NCBI GenBank assembly: GCA_921293015.1
Contig: OV121081.1
Coordinates: 78,881,022-78,945,021 of the forward strand
Direction of reading: 5' to 3'
DNA: 64,000 nucleotides
DNA from: Phorcus lineatus
Lineage: Eukaryota > Mollusca > Gastropoda > Trochida > Trochidae
In this document: positions 1 to 13,640 of the stretch, one piece after another
Position numbering within the stretch: position 1 is the stretch's first letter
Layout: every line of letters begins with the position of its first letter
Notes under the pieces: model-generated
What the model was told of the DNA's origin: nothing
The model's input: only the letters and a program-made list of their open reading frames with translations
The model's database searches: none
Translations under genes and position numbers: made by a program

Positions 1-2044
1 TATCTGTACAATGCAACTTTTGACTAATTACCCGTATCGTAGACTCACACTCTTGGTCACAAGAGTATTTGTTCAAGTGTTTCCGGCTATATAGTTCTAC
101 TACTCAGTTCGCTCATGTTAGACTTATTAGATTTCTCCAGTTTTTTTATAAGGAGTTAAACACGGTGTTCGTTTTGTTATTTTAATCTTAAATTGAAATT
201 GCTCGCTTCCAATATGAATTTTTAATGCAGGTACTTTGTACATACTATCAAGAGGTCAGAGGCACCGGGTTTCGTTTTTAACTGTATAAACTTCCGTCTT
301 CGATACAAGCAATCATTATTTCACAGATTTGTATCTCTCCAAAATGTACGTCAGAATAGCTTATTGACGAACTTAGAGCATTCATATATCAATTCATTTG
401 GAAAGTAATTGCCGATAAAATATTTACGATCACGTGTTCCGACTCTAGTGTCAAGAGTTCACCGTTTGTATCAAGACAGACATGTAAAAATGCACTATTC
501 TGAATCTAAAGCAGTTTGGTGATTCTATACTTGTAGATTATTTATAAACTTACCATCCATTTCTGAAATTGAGAGAAAGAAACGTTTTATTCTGCTTATC
601 AAATTTTACTTCAGACTTTTTACATGGGATTACGTCATTAGATAACCGCCAGTTTTTATGTCATTTCGAGAAACAGAACGTCATTATAGAACTTTGAAAC
701 AATTGCTAATATATAATTTAAAGGATGTTTCAATTTTTTCATTTTTCTTTTTCAAGATCCCATCTTTAAAGGTAGAATTTATAGAAAATGATGTATCGTT
801 ACTGTTATTGATTTTTGTGAAGTCTCTTCGTTTTCGTCATGTACTTTTTGATATAAATCTTTAATCCCACAGAAGGGGTTACTGTTAACCGATAAATTCC
901 GACTTAAACCCTTCTAAAATTTTGCTGAAAAATTGGCTCTTAATATGTGTAGGAGTCAAATGTGACCTCAGGTTTTAAACAGTATTTGGTAGAAGAAATA
1001 GCTTAATCATTTTCACTTGCCGTATTCTTTTAGAATTGAATTTCATTGAACCCAGCTTGCTTGTCCACACGACATTGTAGACACATGTGCTTCTACATGT
1101 TGTACCCTTACCCAAATATGGAATATCATCTAAGTGTCATTTTCAGCATTATCCAACGATTACATATTAATGAATAAGAGTAGCAAACCTGTTAAATAGA
1201 TATATATTTTACTAGTAAATAGAAAAGAGTTTTACACTGGGGTCATTAAGACATATATTAAGTGCACTATGTAATTCAATATTTATGGGGATACTTGCAG
1301 TTCTTATTTTCATATTTCCTATGTAAATATTTATGCATTTTTGCAGAAATATTTTTAAATGAGTGAAAGAGAAATACCAACAACTAAAAACAAGGAGATT
1401 TTTAATTTGTGAATTATCATAATGAATATTGAGCCCTGGGGTTATTTTTCTACCCCAAACGTACGTACAAGGGTTAAACTGATTATGGTAAGCAATGCAG
1501 CCATGAAATCTAAACTGGTCGTTTATCAGTCCTACTTGATAAATAAATGATATACGCGTGTGGGAGATACCAACACCCGTCCTTTTATCAACGTGGTGGC
1601 AGTGAGAGTTGTGTACTCAACTACTGATATAGATAATGTCGCTTCTTGTGTTGTTACCGGTTCTGATACTAGTAGATAACCTCGTGTGATAAGACTATTT
1701 TAAATCTTGAGATTTAAAAATATGGAAAATGTTAATTTTAAAACAGTTTCTCCCGTAAACAATCTTTGCATTCCATCTTTGGTTATGATGGATGTAATTA
1801 GTTATTTTAGTGTAAGGTGATGACAGCCTATTTAACTATCAATAAGATCAATACGCTGGTGACTGGAAAGGTGTATGTTAACGCCCCAATTACAAATACA
1901 TGTGAGGATAATTATAAATACTGGTATCATATGTGGCTGGGCTTTTTGATATTTCCCGTTTGAGTATGTCAATATACACCCATTGTGTTGAGAAATATTC
2001 ACCATAATAACTTTCAGAGAGTACGACGTTTGTCAAGAAGTACC
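1..2044. other. intergenic, nothing recognised
   Basis: This AT-rich stretch has no open frame with coding character, no clear splice-bounded exon and no strong repeat. The one short frame here (658-864) is rich in Phe and Ser as expected from AT-rich chance translation. Confidence 0.6.
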
Positions 2045-2530
2045 TTTATTATCCCCCGCCCCAACGTAGTTTGCGGGGGATATTGAAATGGTCTCCGTCC
2101 GTCCGTTCGTCCGTCCGTCCCGATAATGTTTCCGGAGCACAACTCCAAAACGGTGAGACCTAGCTCCACGAAACTTGGTATGTGCAACGGGCATCATGCG
2201 GAGATGTGTTTTTTGGGGTTTTCAACTTCTTTGCATTTTTATTTTTACCCGTTTCCATTGAAACGTAACATAGGATTTCGTTTCCGGAGCACAACTCCAA
2301 AACGGTGAGACCTAGCTCGACGAAACTTGGTATGTGCAACGGGCATCATGCGGAGATGTGCCTTTTGGGGTTTTCAACTTCTTTGCATTTTTATTTTTAC
2401 CCGTTTCCATGGAAACGTAACATAGGATTTCTTAAAGGTTGTTTGTAGAAAAACAACATGATCACTGTTCAATATTCCACAACTAGGATCCTTAACTACC
2501 CTTTCCCTTTGGCGGGGGATATAGCTGACT
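2045..2530. repeat. mobile-like repeat with 152-bp tandem duplication
   Basis: The element opens with a hairpin (atcccccgc ... gcgggggat, 9-bp stem) followed by a run of gtccgtccgt-type sequence. Then come two tandem copies of a 152-bp unit starting at 2129 and 2281 (tttccggagcacaactcc in both). The copies differ at only a few positions. The right side ends near another ggcgggggatata motif around 2512, which echoes the left end. Dispersed repeats with a 'gcgggggat' hairpin and a gtccgtccg tract are, from memory, common in mollusc genomes; the family is not named here. No protein is encoded. Confidence 0.6.
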
Positions 2531-3309
2531 CTGTCTGCTTGTTTCTCAATTGCTGTGTTAACAATATTCGTCATTGCGAAGCCATGTAAATATTCCTGAT
2601 TCGTACAAGTAGGCTATTGATAGCACTCTAACTTATGACTGTTCTTTACAAGGCCGAGGACGTTTCTATCGCATGAGCTGTGGCCACGCCCCCTGACGGG
2701 CACATTTCGCAACCGGACTGAGTACATGTATACTGCGACAGTCGGCTATCACGCGATGTTTTGTTGTGGACAATTGCCGAAAACCTTTCAGGCTTGAGCT
2801 GCTGTACACAATGTTTTGCTTCAGAAGTGTATGAGAGAAGTTTGTGTCGGGTGGGTTGTAGGTTACTTCACTTCCCGCTTAACTCCGTTTACTCTCACTA
2901 GTTTTCTCCCCCAGGATAGCTAAGGTATGACGTTTTGCAATGTACGTTTAAAATGCTTTATGTATTATTTAACTAGTTTCAATCTATAATCAGTCACGTT
3001 TTCGCTTACTTTATAACTGAACTTAAGTAATATGTATACTTTTTCCCTATTGATAGTGTTGCTTAAAATATTTGTGAGAGGTTAAAAAATCGTTCTATTT
3101 TAATTTCGCTTTTGCTAAAAATCAATAGGCCTATATGTGGTATTATCAGTGTATACGGCTAAGGGGTTTTCGGAGAAGCAGATGTAGAAACTGTTGTGGT
3201 ACGGGTTGTAGCTGTGATCTTAGTAGAGCCGTAATAGCTGTAGAGTTGTGTATGTAATAGCTGTAGAAGTTGTGTATGTATTATTGGTAGAAGTGGTGCC
3301 TGTTATCAT

Positions 3310-3600
3310 AGAACTAGCGTCAGCAGCAGTAGTAGTAACAGCAGCATTAGTACATGTAGTATTTAAATGAGTAACAGAAACATAAGTGATAGAAGAAGTA
3401 GTTGTAGCAACAGCAGCAGAACTAGCTTTAGGAAGCTGAGGAAATAATTAACAGCAACAGTCGTCGAAATAGTAGTAGCAACAACAGCGCTACTTTTAGT
3501 TGCAATAGTAGTAGTTACAGCAAAATCACAGTAGTAGTAGTAGCAGTGGCTGTTGTAGTAGTAGTAGCAGTTGTATTAGTGGTTGTGGGGGTGGTTGTGG
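3310..3600. repeat. imperfect AGT/AGC trinucleotide repeat
   Basis: The run is made of agt, agc and aac triplets with interruptions, densest at 3525-3590 (tagtagtagtagcag type). It is not in a long open frame, so it is read as non-coding simple sequence. Confidence 0.75.
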
Positions 3601-6600
3601 TAAATGGCTAGTTCAATTAATTGTGTCATGGTCAAACCAACTTAGAAACCTAACAAGGTATATGTAGATTTAGTGACATTTACTTTATTTTCCGTAACCA
3701 TGTTATCTCCCGAACAACTTATTCTATGAAACAAACAGAAAGGTTGTTTAAATGAGAAGAGCCCCTATGCCCTATCGGTAAACCAAGCCGTTGAAGCTCT
3801 GAGCGAAGATCAATGAAGAATGTTTGAACTGACGCTCTTATCTCTCAAAACGGATGTTTGGTGTACAGAGTGTAGTCAAACTAAAACTGTTTATTCAGCA
3901 AAGAGGTGGCTTCAAATGGTTAAAGATCGATTTGGGTATACATGTACGTGATCTATATGTGGCAAGGTCGGTTACATATTCCCAGATATTTTATCCTTTG
4001 TGCGCAATAGTGCCTGACAGGCATTGTGTTAATAAAAGACTTTGAGCTTCCTTCTAACGCAACACTGAATGGATCTAACATAAATAGCCACTGTTCGATG
4101 ATTACGCCTGCGATGTAAGTAGAGGTAAATATTTGAGCAGTGAGCTCAGCAGACTGATAGAACAGGCCTCCTCGGAGTGATAGATCTGGAGGATAAACAT
4201 AACATAATAATCTGCTTCTGTGGAGAAAATGTCAGTCTACATAGCTGGCTCTCAAGATGACAGTATGTGATCGATCGTCTACTGTAGGTTTAGTACTGCT
4301 ATGGTAGTGGATGTTCCCTGTGTGTTTTGTCACATGAAGGGTATGTAAGCTCTTGTATAGCCGACATTTACTAACTTTACTCGAGGGTCCTTCAAACTTG
4401 AAGGATTGAAGTCGTTTTTCTTTCCATGGTTTGCAAGATTTGGTTTGCCATTTAACAATTAAAGAAAACCTACCTTAAAGAAGGCTGCATCGTTGGTACG
4501 TCTACATGGTAAATTCTGTTTTGCGGTAGTGACTTTACCCGGTTTGGTATACATTATTAAGACTATATCAGTTCAGATATAACAAACAAGTACAAAAGAT
4601 GGCTCTATCTGGTTGGTTTTGTTGTGTAGCTGTACCCTGACTTATCTGTAACATCAGAGCATTCCTTTAATGGTGGATTGGTATATCGTGGGATAAGATA
4701 AAAGCGAAAGTAGACAGAAAAAAAAGAGCTAACGATTTTATCATATACTTTTAGCAAGTAACCAAGATATATTAAGATATGATTACTTCCCCCTTAACCT
4801 TTTACTGAAAGATAAGAGTTTTGTTTTCGTGTTGCAGATAATCAAATCCTGTGTTCTGATCTCTATCACGAAATGATGTGAATTATTAATGCTAAGAGAT
4901 ATAGGTGTAGAGACATTCACGACACGATATAAAGCAGGGGCGTCCAGAAGAAAATTGAATTATTTGATCAATTGATAATGAAGTTATGTTCATGATTGAA
5001 ATTCTAATAATAATTTATTTGAAATACCATTCAAAATAGCGAAACGACATTTTATGTAAGATTTTAATTTATCTTGATACATTTGTCTTTGGCATATGTA
5101 ATAACGTCCTCAGACTTTAGTTCTAAAAATAGCTTTTCAACCTTTACCTATAAAATAATGACGTTTAACTTTAATACATGCGTCGACTCATAAGGTAACA
5201 AGACAAGCCCCAGATATGGATGATAAATATGACAACGATAAGACACACATTTGAAATGAATAAAGGATGATGATTCAGTGTGTAGTTCTGTTCAGTTCCA
5301 GGGCTTGATGTTATATTTGACGGTCCCTAAACATGTATACTTATTGGACGAGGTGTCTGCCTGTGCCTCTCGGCATGAAAAATGAAGCACCTCGGGCGTG
5401 CATTTGGACAGGAATATAGTTAAATGTTCTCTTCAACAGAAGGTCGGTGAATAGTTTACAAGGACAATATCTGTAATATTTTCTTTTTGGAATGGACTCT
5501 TAAGGTAGATAAATATTATTCAAGTGATATATTAATAATATTTATCAATTTTATTTAAAATGTCCAAAACAATGTTTGTTCCATTATCGTTTTATATTTC
5601 AATTTCACAACCAAAACGTTATTTTGTTTTTTTGCTATTAAGCCGTTGTTCATTTTTGGAAATTTCGACCTGGTATTTGTTTCTAGCGTCTCGGAGAGTT
5701 ATATCGGCCAATCTGTCATAATGTGACCGTGTCGCCATAATGCCTTTATGTCACGTCGTAACCTGACTCATTCACGCTTGCTGAGTAATTACGATTTTCT
5801 TCACCTTTTGTTTTCTTAATATCAAAAGAGGGCTTTAATGTTATTGAAACTTGTGTTCGAAAATTGAAAATCATGCCCCATACCTGACCGTACTTTCTAT
5901 GTTATTCATATTTTGACAAGATTGATTATTTGAATTTTAAAAACACTTATTAAAAACCATGTTAAGTCCATATTCATGACCTTAACTCTTTGATACATGT
6001 GTTCTAATCTCGAGGTAGCAAGGTGTTTTTCAAGGGAGTTTTGAATCATTATGTTAATGTATAATGGATGAAAGGGTGGTTAATTCATGAACACGACGAT
6101 GCAATGTGCATAATGATATAATATTATGTAAAGTACTTGTTATAAAATCCCTTTCATCAAGATGGAGAAGTTATCCTGTTTCTGCCATCAATCATGTTAC
6201 CTGAATGTGGTTAGTTCTTTTAAAAAAAAATTCTAAAATGAAGTTGTTTTGGAAGCAACTACATAAGGGTTTAATTTTGTACATACACTCTATATCAAGG
6301 ACTGCTGTGTCTTTTAACACAAACTGTCTAAATAAAATGAAGCCCTCTATGAAATGATGTTGCGCTTCTTTTATATTTTAGACTTGTAGCGAAACGGTAT
6401 ATTTTAAAGTGGTACTGTTTAACGCGATAGAATATTTGTTATGATGAAGTTTCAGTGCTGTTCGTTTCAACACAAGAAATGCCTTTAAAAAGGCAAAGTT
6501 GGAGGCACCCTAATTAGGCTAGGAAATACTGCGAAATAATAGGGTACAAATAGGATAGGATTTGCATGACGGCAAATGAGTAGATTAAGGCCAACAAAAG

Positions 6601-7390
6601 ACCTACATGCTATCCTCTTTTTAGAAAAGGTTATATAATCATTTGTTCATTGCATCAAATAAAATAGAATAGTGAGGCAAATATGCTGTTACATATATAT
6701 TCAGTTCCTTTTTGAACAACACTCAACAGTCAGTCAGTCACCGATTTATCCCTTGGACAAACACGAAAGGGATCTATTTTTAGGATATAGGTCACAATTG
6801 ATAGCGTCCAGCACCGCTCAAGATGTTCGATGGTTTTGCAAATTAATATGTCCACATGCATCAGTTATAAATTGATTGTTTCTAAACTCTCAAGGATTGA
6901 CAGGACAAGATATATTGAAGTATTTGTCTGAAGCCTATTTCACTACCTCTATCTCTGTCACTTAGTGATATCACACTAGTTGACTCGCCTTTTCACATTC
7001 TCTACTTATCGACTTGTAGCTGCTTGTTTCTTGCGTGTACCGTTGTAAAGAAAGTGTTTTTACTAATATGGAATAGATGTTTCTGACCTTTCATGAGAAA
7101 TATATGTGTCTAATGTAGTTCACGTGCATTCATGAAGAATTGTCCTGCCGTTTTGACTCTTAAACACCACTGATTGACCTTCACGTTGAGATTTGCATAA
7201 ACAATCGTTTTTCGTATCAAAGGTTGCCAATTATTTCGGAATACCCCCATGGTCACGTGGTTCAAAATTTAATACAGATGTATTCATTGGTTTACGATAT
7301 TGCCGAAATGCTAAGAGGCTAAGTATGATTGGTTGAAAGTTCCTTTGAAAATTCCAAGTGTAATATAGAGAGACATATCAGCTGTTAAGA

Positions 7391-7418
7391 TGGTTGGAGG
7401 CCCAAAGGCCTCCAACCA
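7391..7418. other. perfect 12-bp stem-loop
   Basis: Positions 7391-7402 (tggttggaggcc) and 7407-7418 (ggcctccaacca) are exact reverse complements around a 4-nt caaa loop. The stem is more GC-rich than its surroundings. Function is unknown; it lies about 380 bp upstream of the ankyrin exon. Confidence 0.7.
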
Positions 7419-7801
7419 ACTATACGGCTGTATACACTTAACGACTATAATGTTATAACTATCTGAGGTGCTTTTGATATTCTTTCTTGTATTGTTATGC
7501 TTTAATGCTGTCTTTGTATGTGAAGCCAGAGTTCTTACAGTTATCTCCTTTCTAACGCACAAGTGGATGTTTGGCAAAAGGAACTTTAGCCCAGAGGAAT
7601 ATTCCTATGCACTGTCCCATTGCCTGTCGTACTATAAGTGATGCGGTCTTGTCAACATTACCGTTTCTTTATTATGAGAAGAGATTTTTGTAATATTCGT
7701 TGTCTGGTATACCTTAATGCCGTTTGTGTTCCTATATTCTGTTATAGTCGGTGTTCAGTGCTGCCTAGATGTGATTTAACACAATGTTGTCTTTTCTGCA
7801 G

Positions 7802-8429
7802 GTGTCTGCTGTACCCCATGCTGTCCATATCGATGGTTGGGAAGGTTCCAGCACCGATGAGTACGTCGGGTCCAGCCAGAGACGCAAACGCAGATGCTGT
7901 TGCTTTCATCGGCCTGTTGCGCAACAATGAAGACAAACTGGTCGAACAAACTAAACGCCTGCTGCGGGAAGACAGAGATTACTTAAAGCAAGTGCTATGT
8001 GCGCAGGTCGAGGGTTGGTCTCCCTTTCATGCCTTCGTCATGCGCGGGTCTAGAAAACTTATCAAACTCGCTTTCAAGGCTGGTGTTAACGCCAATTTGC
8101 AAATGGGGGCCCCTGAGGGTCTACCCAGTAACTGTACCCCCTTGCATCTTGCAGCCCACCGGGGGGATGTCAGCATTATTCAACTTCTACTTCAGAACGG
8201 TGCCATTGTGAACAAGAAGGACGGCAGTAATCATGCAGCAGTGTACTATGCAGTGAACGCTAAGAACACCTTAGCTGCAAGGAAACTGATCAAGTACGGT
8301 GGGGACACGTCCGAGTTGACCCCTGCCCAGAGACGTATGTACTATGAGCTGACAGAACCCCGGGCCCCTGCGCTTCTGTGTCTGCCCTCAAGGAGTAGCT
8401 CCGTAAGGGGCGGGGGTAGAGATACATAG
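7802..8429 (+). CDS. ankyrin-repeat protein, terminal exon
   Basis: This is the last, and possibly only, coding exon of an ankyrin-repeat protein; ankyrin repeats are generic protein-binding scaffolds. A polypyrimidine tract and acceptor (tcttttctgcag) end at 7801, so at least one 5' exon is expected. The first in-frame ATG after it is at 7818 (203 aa to the tag stop), with another at 7857 (MSTSGPARDA...). After an acidic/basic helical lead (LRNNEDKLVEQTKRLLRED) come about three ankyrin units. The first contains GWSPFHAFVMRG, the second the canonical NCTPLHLAAHRGDVSIIQLL, and the third the weaker NHAAVYYAVNAKNTLAA. The C-terminus is Arg/Ser/Gly-rich without a known domain. The open frame runs back to 7638, but the part before 7802 reads like translated intron. 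I do not recognise the exact orthologue. An intron could instead be retained, with the start farther upstream. Confidence 0.75.
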
Positions 8430-9984
8430 TGCCGGTGTCTCGTAGTCAGTTAGCAAACTGAATCAGCATATACTGTGATATAACTACTTAGTGTCCGTGA
8501 TATTGACTGGTGCGTGTCTGCCTAGTGACATGAATCTTGTGTTTCCACAAACGTGCACCAAGCGGGGCTCCGGAATATAGCCAGTACCAGACCGACAATT
8601 TGGATATGATATAATCTGGACATCACGTTACACGGACGTGAAAACACCAAAGGAACTTGTTCGTGACGATCTACCAATGCAACCAACGTCGTCAAGCTTT
8701 ATGATAATTATTTCATGACTAGAAGGTTAACGTCAGCATAATTATGTTTGTCTTATTCTGTTTAACTTCATTGATCAAAACTATGTTATCGTAGTAAATT
8801 GCGAGTTAATGAAATGAAAAAGCATTGATAAAGATATACATCAATGCAATTGTTATAGGAAAATACAATCCACATGTGACACGTTGTTTTGGATTTTTTT
8901 ATCCTAAATCGATGTCTCTGCAGTCATTCTTATTTTACAATGAGAGATTAATGAACGTTAGTCATTTGACAAACTTGAATGCATTACTGATACTGACCCG
9001 AACAAAGTCAATAAGTGTACAGGCTATAAGTTTTAAACAGCGATGTTGGTATGTGCCACCGATGTTACTAACACATTCCGCTGACCACGAGTCAAAACAG
9101 TACAGTGCCTTACGTATTTGTAAATAGTTTCAGTATTGTCTTATTGTCTCCGGTTACTTAGCTTTCGCAATTGTCAGTGCCTATATTCATATTTGTAGAT
9201 ATAGGAGTACATTTAAGCAATACTGCACAAGGAAATAACCAAAAATGAAACCTTATGTTAGTGTACAGAGCCTTTATCCTTTATCTTATTCTATTTAATA
9301 ACGTAACGCCTAAGAGTTTTATATTTTTTTCATTAGATGCACTAATTACACTTCTTGGCACAGCTTCCCTAACTTAACTTAATTCTGGCATGACAGAAAC
9401 GAACGTCGGAGATTTTTTTCGTATAATTCTCAAATCAATCAAAGCGTATTCGTTGTTCAAAAGTGGGATATAGATTACTTTACGTCTATGCCGTTGTTCC
9501 GCGACGGATCGTCCTTAGGTCATCAGGTTGCCCCTGTGTTCTATCATAGCCTCTGCTTGCAAGGTGCTATTGCAGAAGGAACACGGATTCAGGACTCTTT
9601 GGTTTCTTGGTTTTCGTTACACCAATATTCGCACTTCGTGTTTTGGTACCTTGTTGCATAATTACGTACATATTTACATACAGACCTCTGCACCTGTGAT
9701 AAGTCTTGAACAGTTCACGCGTGCCCTTGTATAGCAGCTTGTTTGTTTGTGACAGACAATCCACATTACCTTCAACATCACTGGAAGATGTCCAATGAAT
9801 CAGTGGTTTATGCAATCAGTACCTCTATATTTATACTCCTCCATGCCCAATAAGAGAGCATTTATGTTTCTGAATGTCTAATGATAAGAGTGGAATAACT
9901 ATCTCAGCGAGATGAAGTGATCTATTGATTTGTGTATTTCCTGATTTCTCCAAAATGTAAAGTTCTTCATTGTCTCTGTATGAA
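8430..9984. other. intergenic, nothing recognised
   Basis: This covers the 3' flank of the ankyrin gene. Short frames at 8825-9127 and 9528-9815 have no domain signal, splice context or codon bias, and are taken as chance. Confidence 0.5.
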
Positions 9985-10510
9985 TGGGTTCTACCTTCAC
10001 TTACTCTTTAAGAAAGCATCAAACCAGTGCCCATTTTGTGATGGGTCAAGCCATTGACTCTCTGTAAATAAGTTCAACCTTCAGTGACTATGTGAAGAGT
10101 TCAGGCATTAATTGAACCTCTGTGATTTGTTCAGACCCCGATTGACTCTTTGTAAATAACATATTTTGTTTTGTTAAAACGAGTTGGACATAGCCCTTCT
10201 CAAGAAGGTTCAAACGTTCATTTCTCTGGTTTCAATAGAACACTTACTATCTTTTGAGAACTGAATGGTAATCGTATTATTTGAATATGATACAACCCTT
10301 GGGTTATGATGGTTTTTGTAATGGTAGAAGGTTACCATTGCTACAGTGTGAATGGTATAGACCCTTGTTTTGCATGAGTGATTAAAGCCAATTAGCAGCT
10401 ATACAAACACTCAGTGGGTCTGTATGAATGGTGCACAGCCTTATTGCCTTTGCATAATTGATATAGGCCCTTAATGTCACAGTGGCAATTGTGCAAATTG
10501 AAAACAAAGC
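9985..10510. repeat. degenerate ~45-50-bp minisatellite
   Basis: Phrases such as 'attgactctctgtaaataagttcaa', broken up by drift, recur at roughly 45-50-bp spacing. Examples are ttgactctctgtaaataa near 10053, ttgactctttgtaaataa near 10141, and tgtatgaatgg near 9977 and 10421. The copies are too diverged to give a firm unit or copy number. Confidence 0.4.
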
Positions 10511-13217
10511 TGCATTGTTGAGTTTTAGAGATATATTTTGTAAAGAACTACTGATTTATTTGCTGGATGTTCATTTTGCTTTCGTGTATGCTTATAACAT
10601 CCTCATTATAATTTATATCTTATACTTCTTCTGAAACAAGATGTTTTGGGGTTTTGAAATATGTACTGTGTATTTCAAGACTTCTGATTTATATGTTTGC
10701 AGTGCAAAGTCTAAATAATAACTTGAATTAGCATCGATGTCTGCGAAAATACATTCATGTTTTAGATTGTGTGTTTTCGCAACTTTCATAAATAATTCAT
10801 ATGTAGATAACAATCTGTTTGAAATGTTTGCATAGTGTATTCTAATCGATAAAAATGTCCATGTGATTGATGAAATGTTCTGGACTGGATAGGAGACTTT
10901 TACTTTTGACTGCAAGTTGACCTACGAAATCGAAACTCAGATTTTACATTTTTCATGAAGAAAATCCAACGGTCGAATAAGTGTGGGTCAAGTTGATTTG
11001 ATAAATTCTCGAGGATTTCTAGTTAAGGAATTTAACTCGACGTAGTAAGTTCAGGATATTAGAAAATTCATTACTGAAAAAGTTTCAATGTGGTAATGCA
11101 TTGATATATCATTATTTAGAATTTCTAAATTTACAAATATGCAATTTGCAGTTTGGCCCTGAAAGAGCTTAAAAATGAAAGCCTGGCATCGTTACATTTT
11201 AAAGTTGCCTAAAATATTTCAGTACAGACAGAAGCGAGGGTGAATAGCCTTTTGCTTATAAATTATGAGTTACAAATTAAACAGAGCTTTAGGTTATATT
11301 GCTTTGATTTCTACTGTTAACTAGATTAGTGTAAAGGATCAGCCTTTCTGCTTTCGAAATAGCCGTAGAAGTAGAACTTGGATCAAAACTGCCAAAATCG
11401 AAACGAATTGTATCACAGGGAAAATAATCAACGGGTAATTTTTTTCATAATTATGGAAATTAATCTTTATATATTGTCACAAATCTGAGCTGGGAAAATC
11501 TCGTATCAGATAACGGCCAACTAGAAGCCTAGCGAGTATAGCGAAGAAGATGAGCAAGTTGAGTTAATCATTGTTGTGTCCAATCACTGAATGCCTTTAA
11601 CGGGTTTATGATTCTGGCCACGATGTTAACTAACCTTCTGCATTCTCTGCAACTCTTTATGATGTATCATTGTAAACAAGCACACTCGTTGTAAAGAATT
11701 ATTCACCATATTATGAAGATATTTTTATGAATCTCTTTGCAATATTTTGGTTTTGGGTGAAAATGGAATTTATTTATTATTGTATTATAAAACAAGTTAG
11801 ATGGTGACAATAGAAATATGGTTATCTTTTTTTCATATCAGTGCTAATGTTTTCGTTCTTTTTAAATGACGTATGATGTCGCGTGTTTCCTTTGAACCCG
11901 CAATATCTGATTGGTGTATCATGAAAAGGAGCGTATGGAATAAAGCCCTACATCTTTTCCTCATAAATTATTTTTATATCGGAAGTACGAATAAAACCTA
12001 GCAAACGCTTCCTTGTCTTGCGTTCTCTTTTCGTGTTCGTTTCAAACTGAGGCCTGTTTGTGTCTGATAAAAGCTTCCGATGTCCCATCAAATAATTACT
12101 ACACATTTGCGAAAAATACTCTTTAATCAACAAAGAATTTTTTAATTTAACTGGTTTTAAACCTGTAAAACCAAAAGTGCTGATTAAAAAGTATACTCGA
12201 CTTGCATATTAATTACAAAGACAAAATATATGTCAATGACAATTTTCACTGACAATCGAGCTGCGGTTCAATGTTGTTTTTGATGATATGCCACGATTTT
12301 ACTCATATCTTCATAAAACGGAACAATTTACCTTTAAACGCACTAGTGCACGCCAATATTTCGTAAACACAACGAATGCACAGATACTGCATATCTCTCG
12401 ATATCACTCACTATCCTCACTCACTCGTAAGTTATTTAACAAGTATTTACGTATTCAGGTAGTAAAGTGGATTTTTAAAGGCCGAAAGTATTCAATGTTA
12501 CGTTACATAAAATCCGCATGAAAGACGATATCGGAAATATTAAGATTTTGCTAATAACCAAAAAAGCGGAAACGGCAGCCGCTTTGTTGAATCTAATAGC
12601 AATGCTAATGTGGTGTTACTAAATCGGTTTATTTACAACATTGCTTTCATAAAACGTATTTCATGATTTGTTCTCAGTTCAGAGTTTAGGAAAATTCAAT
12701 AGCTGCACACAGTACTAGTTCAGCCGTTTCCAAGTGTCAATAATTTATCCGTTTTGTGCATAGCTATAACCATTGATTTTTATATGTCCAAGCCGACAGC
12801 GGCTGTCTTAACGTTTTCATTGTTGATTCCAGGTAAATTGTAAAGAATGTTTAGTATTTCATTGCATTGATAGAAAGTTTAAGTGAATGCATAAGTCCTC
12901 GTAAACCTAAAAATAACAAATTCAAACCGTAAAAGCGTGCACTAGTGCCTTTTAAACGGTATATCTTATTAAAGACAGCAATTTTTGATTAAATAACGCT
13001 GTTGATAACTATTTGAAAATGTGCCACTAATTCAAAATCACTTCATGCACCCATTTATGTCGTAATTGTATGGAAACAGTTGACTAAAACTGAAATAGAC
13101 CAGGCCACAGAGACGGAATTATGAGCTGTCATAGGATGCGTTACAGATTCAAGAAGTGTGCAATGTTCGCATATTTTAAAATAAATGATGGATTGAAAAA
13201 TGAATACATATCATTTT
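10511..13217. other. intergenic, nothing recognised
   Basis: AT-rich sequence with only short, featureless open frames (10613-10915, 11948-12133, 12288-12521). None has splice-bounded coding character or a recognisable domain. Confidence 0.5.
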
Positions 13218-13640
13218 TGACAACCCTTTCACAATAATAACATACACAAATACACAAAGTTCCTTGTCAAACCTTTCAAGATACTAACATACACAAACAG
13301 TCGCTTGTTAAAACTTTCACGATACTAATATTCACAGTTACTTGTCAAAGCTACATACACGATCGTTTATGTTTCACACTTTTCAGGAATCTAATACAAA
13401 CTATCGAAATATTTGAGAATTTTTCACAATATCTACATACACGATCAATATTTGATAAGTTTTTCGCGATACTGACATACGTAATCTCTTATTTGTAAAA
13501 CTCTTCACAATACTGGCATACGCGATAAGTTCTTACAAAACCTATACACACGATCAAATATTTGACAATATTTTCACAATACTAACAAACACAATCAATC
13601 TATGTCAAACTTTTCACGATACTGCATACACAACAACACA
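13218..13640. repeat. degenerate ~45-bp minisatellite
   Basis: The block repeats a theme close to 'ttttcacgatactaacatac' followed by acgatcaatatttgtcaa, about eight or nine times with many substitutions. Clear copies of the core lie near 13269, 13317, 13427, 13469, 13508, 13570 and 13611. It holds no open frame. Confidence 0.6.

Larger units (their letters stand above)
2531..7637. other. intergenic, low-complexity patch and one hairpin
   Basis: No convincing gene is visible. About 3310-3600 is an imperfect AGT/AGC triplet tract (agcagcagtagtagtaac and similar). A strong 12-bp-stem hairpin lies at 7391-7418 and is listed separately. Some of this may be intron or promoter of the ankyrin gene that follows, because the exon at 7802 begins with a splice acceptor and its upstream exons are not located. 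Confidence 0.5.
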
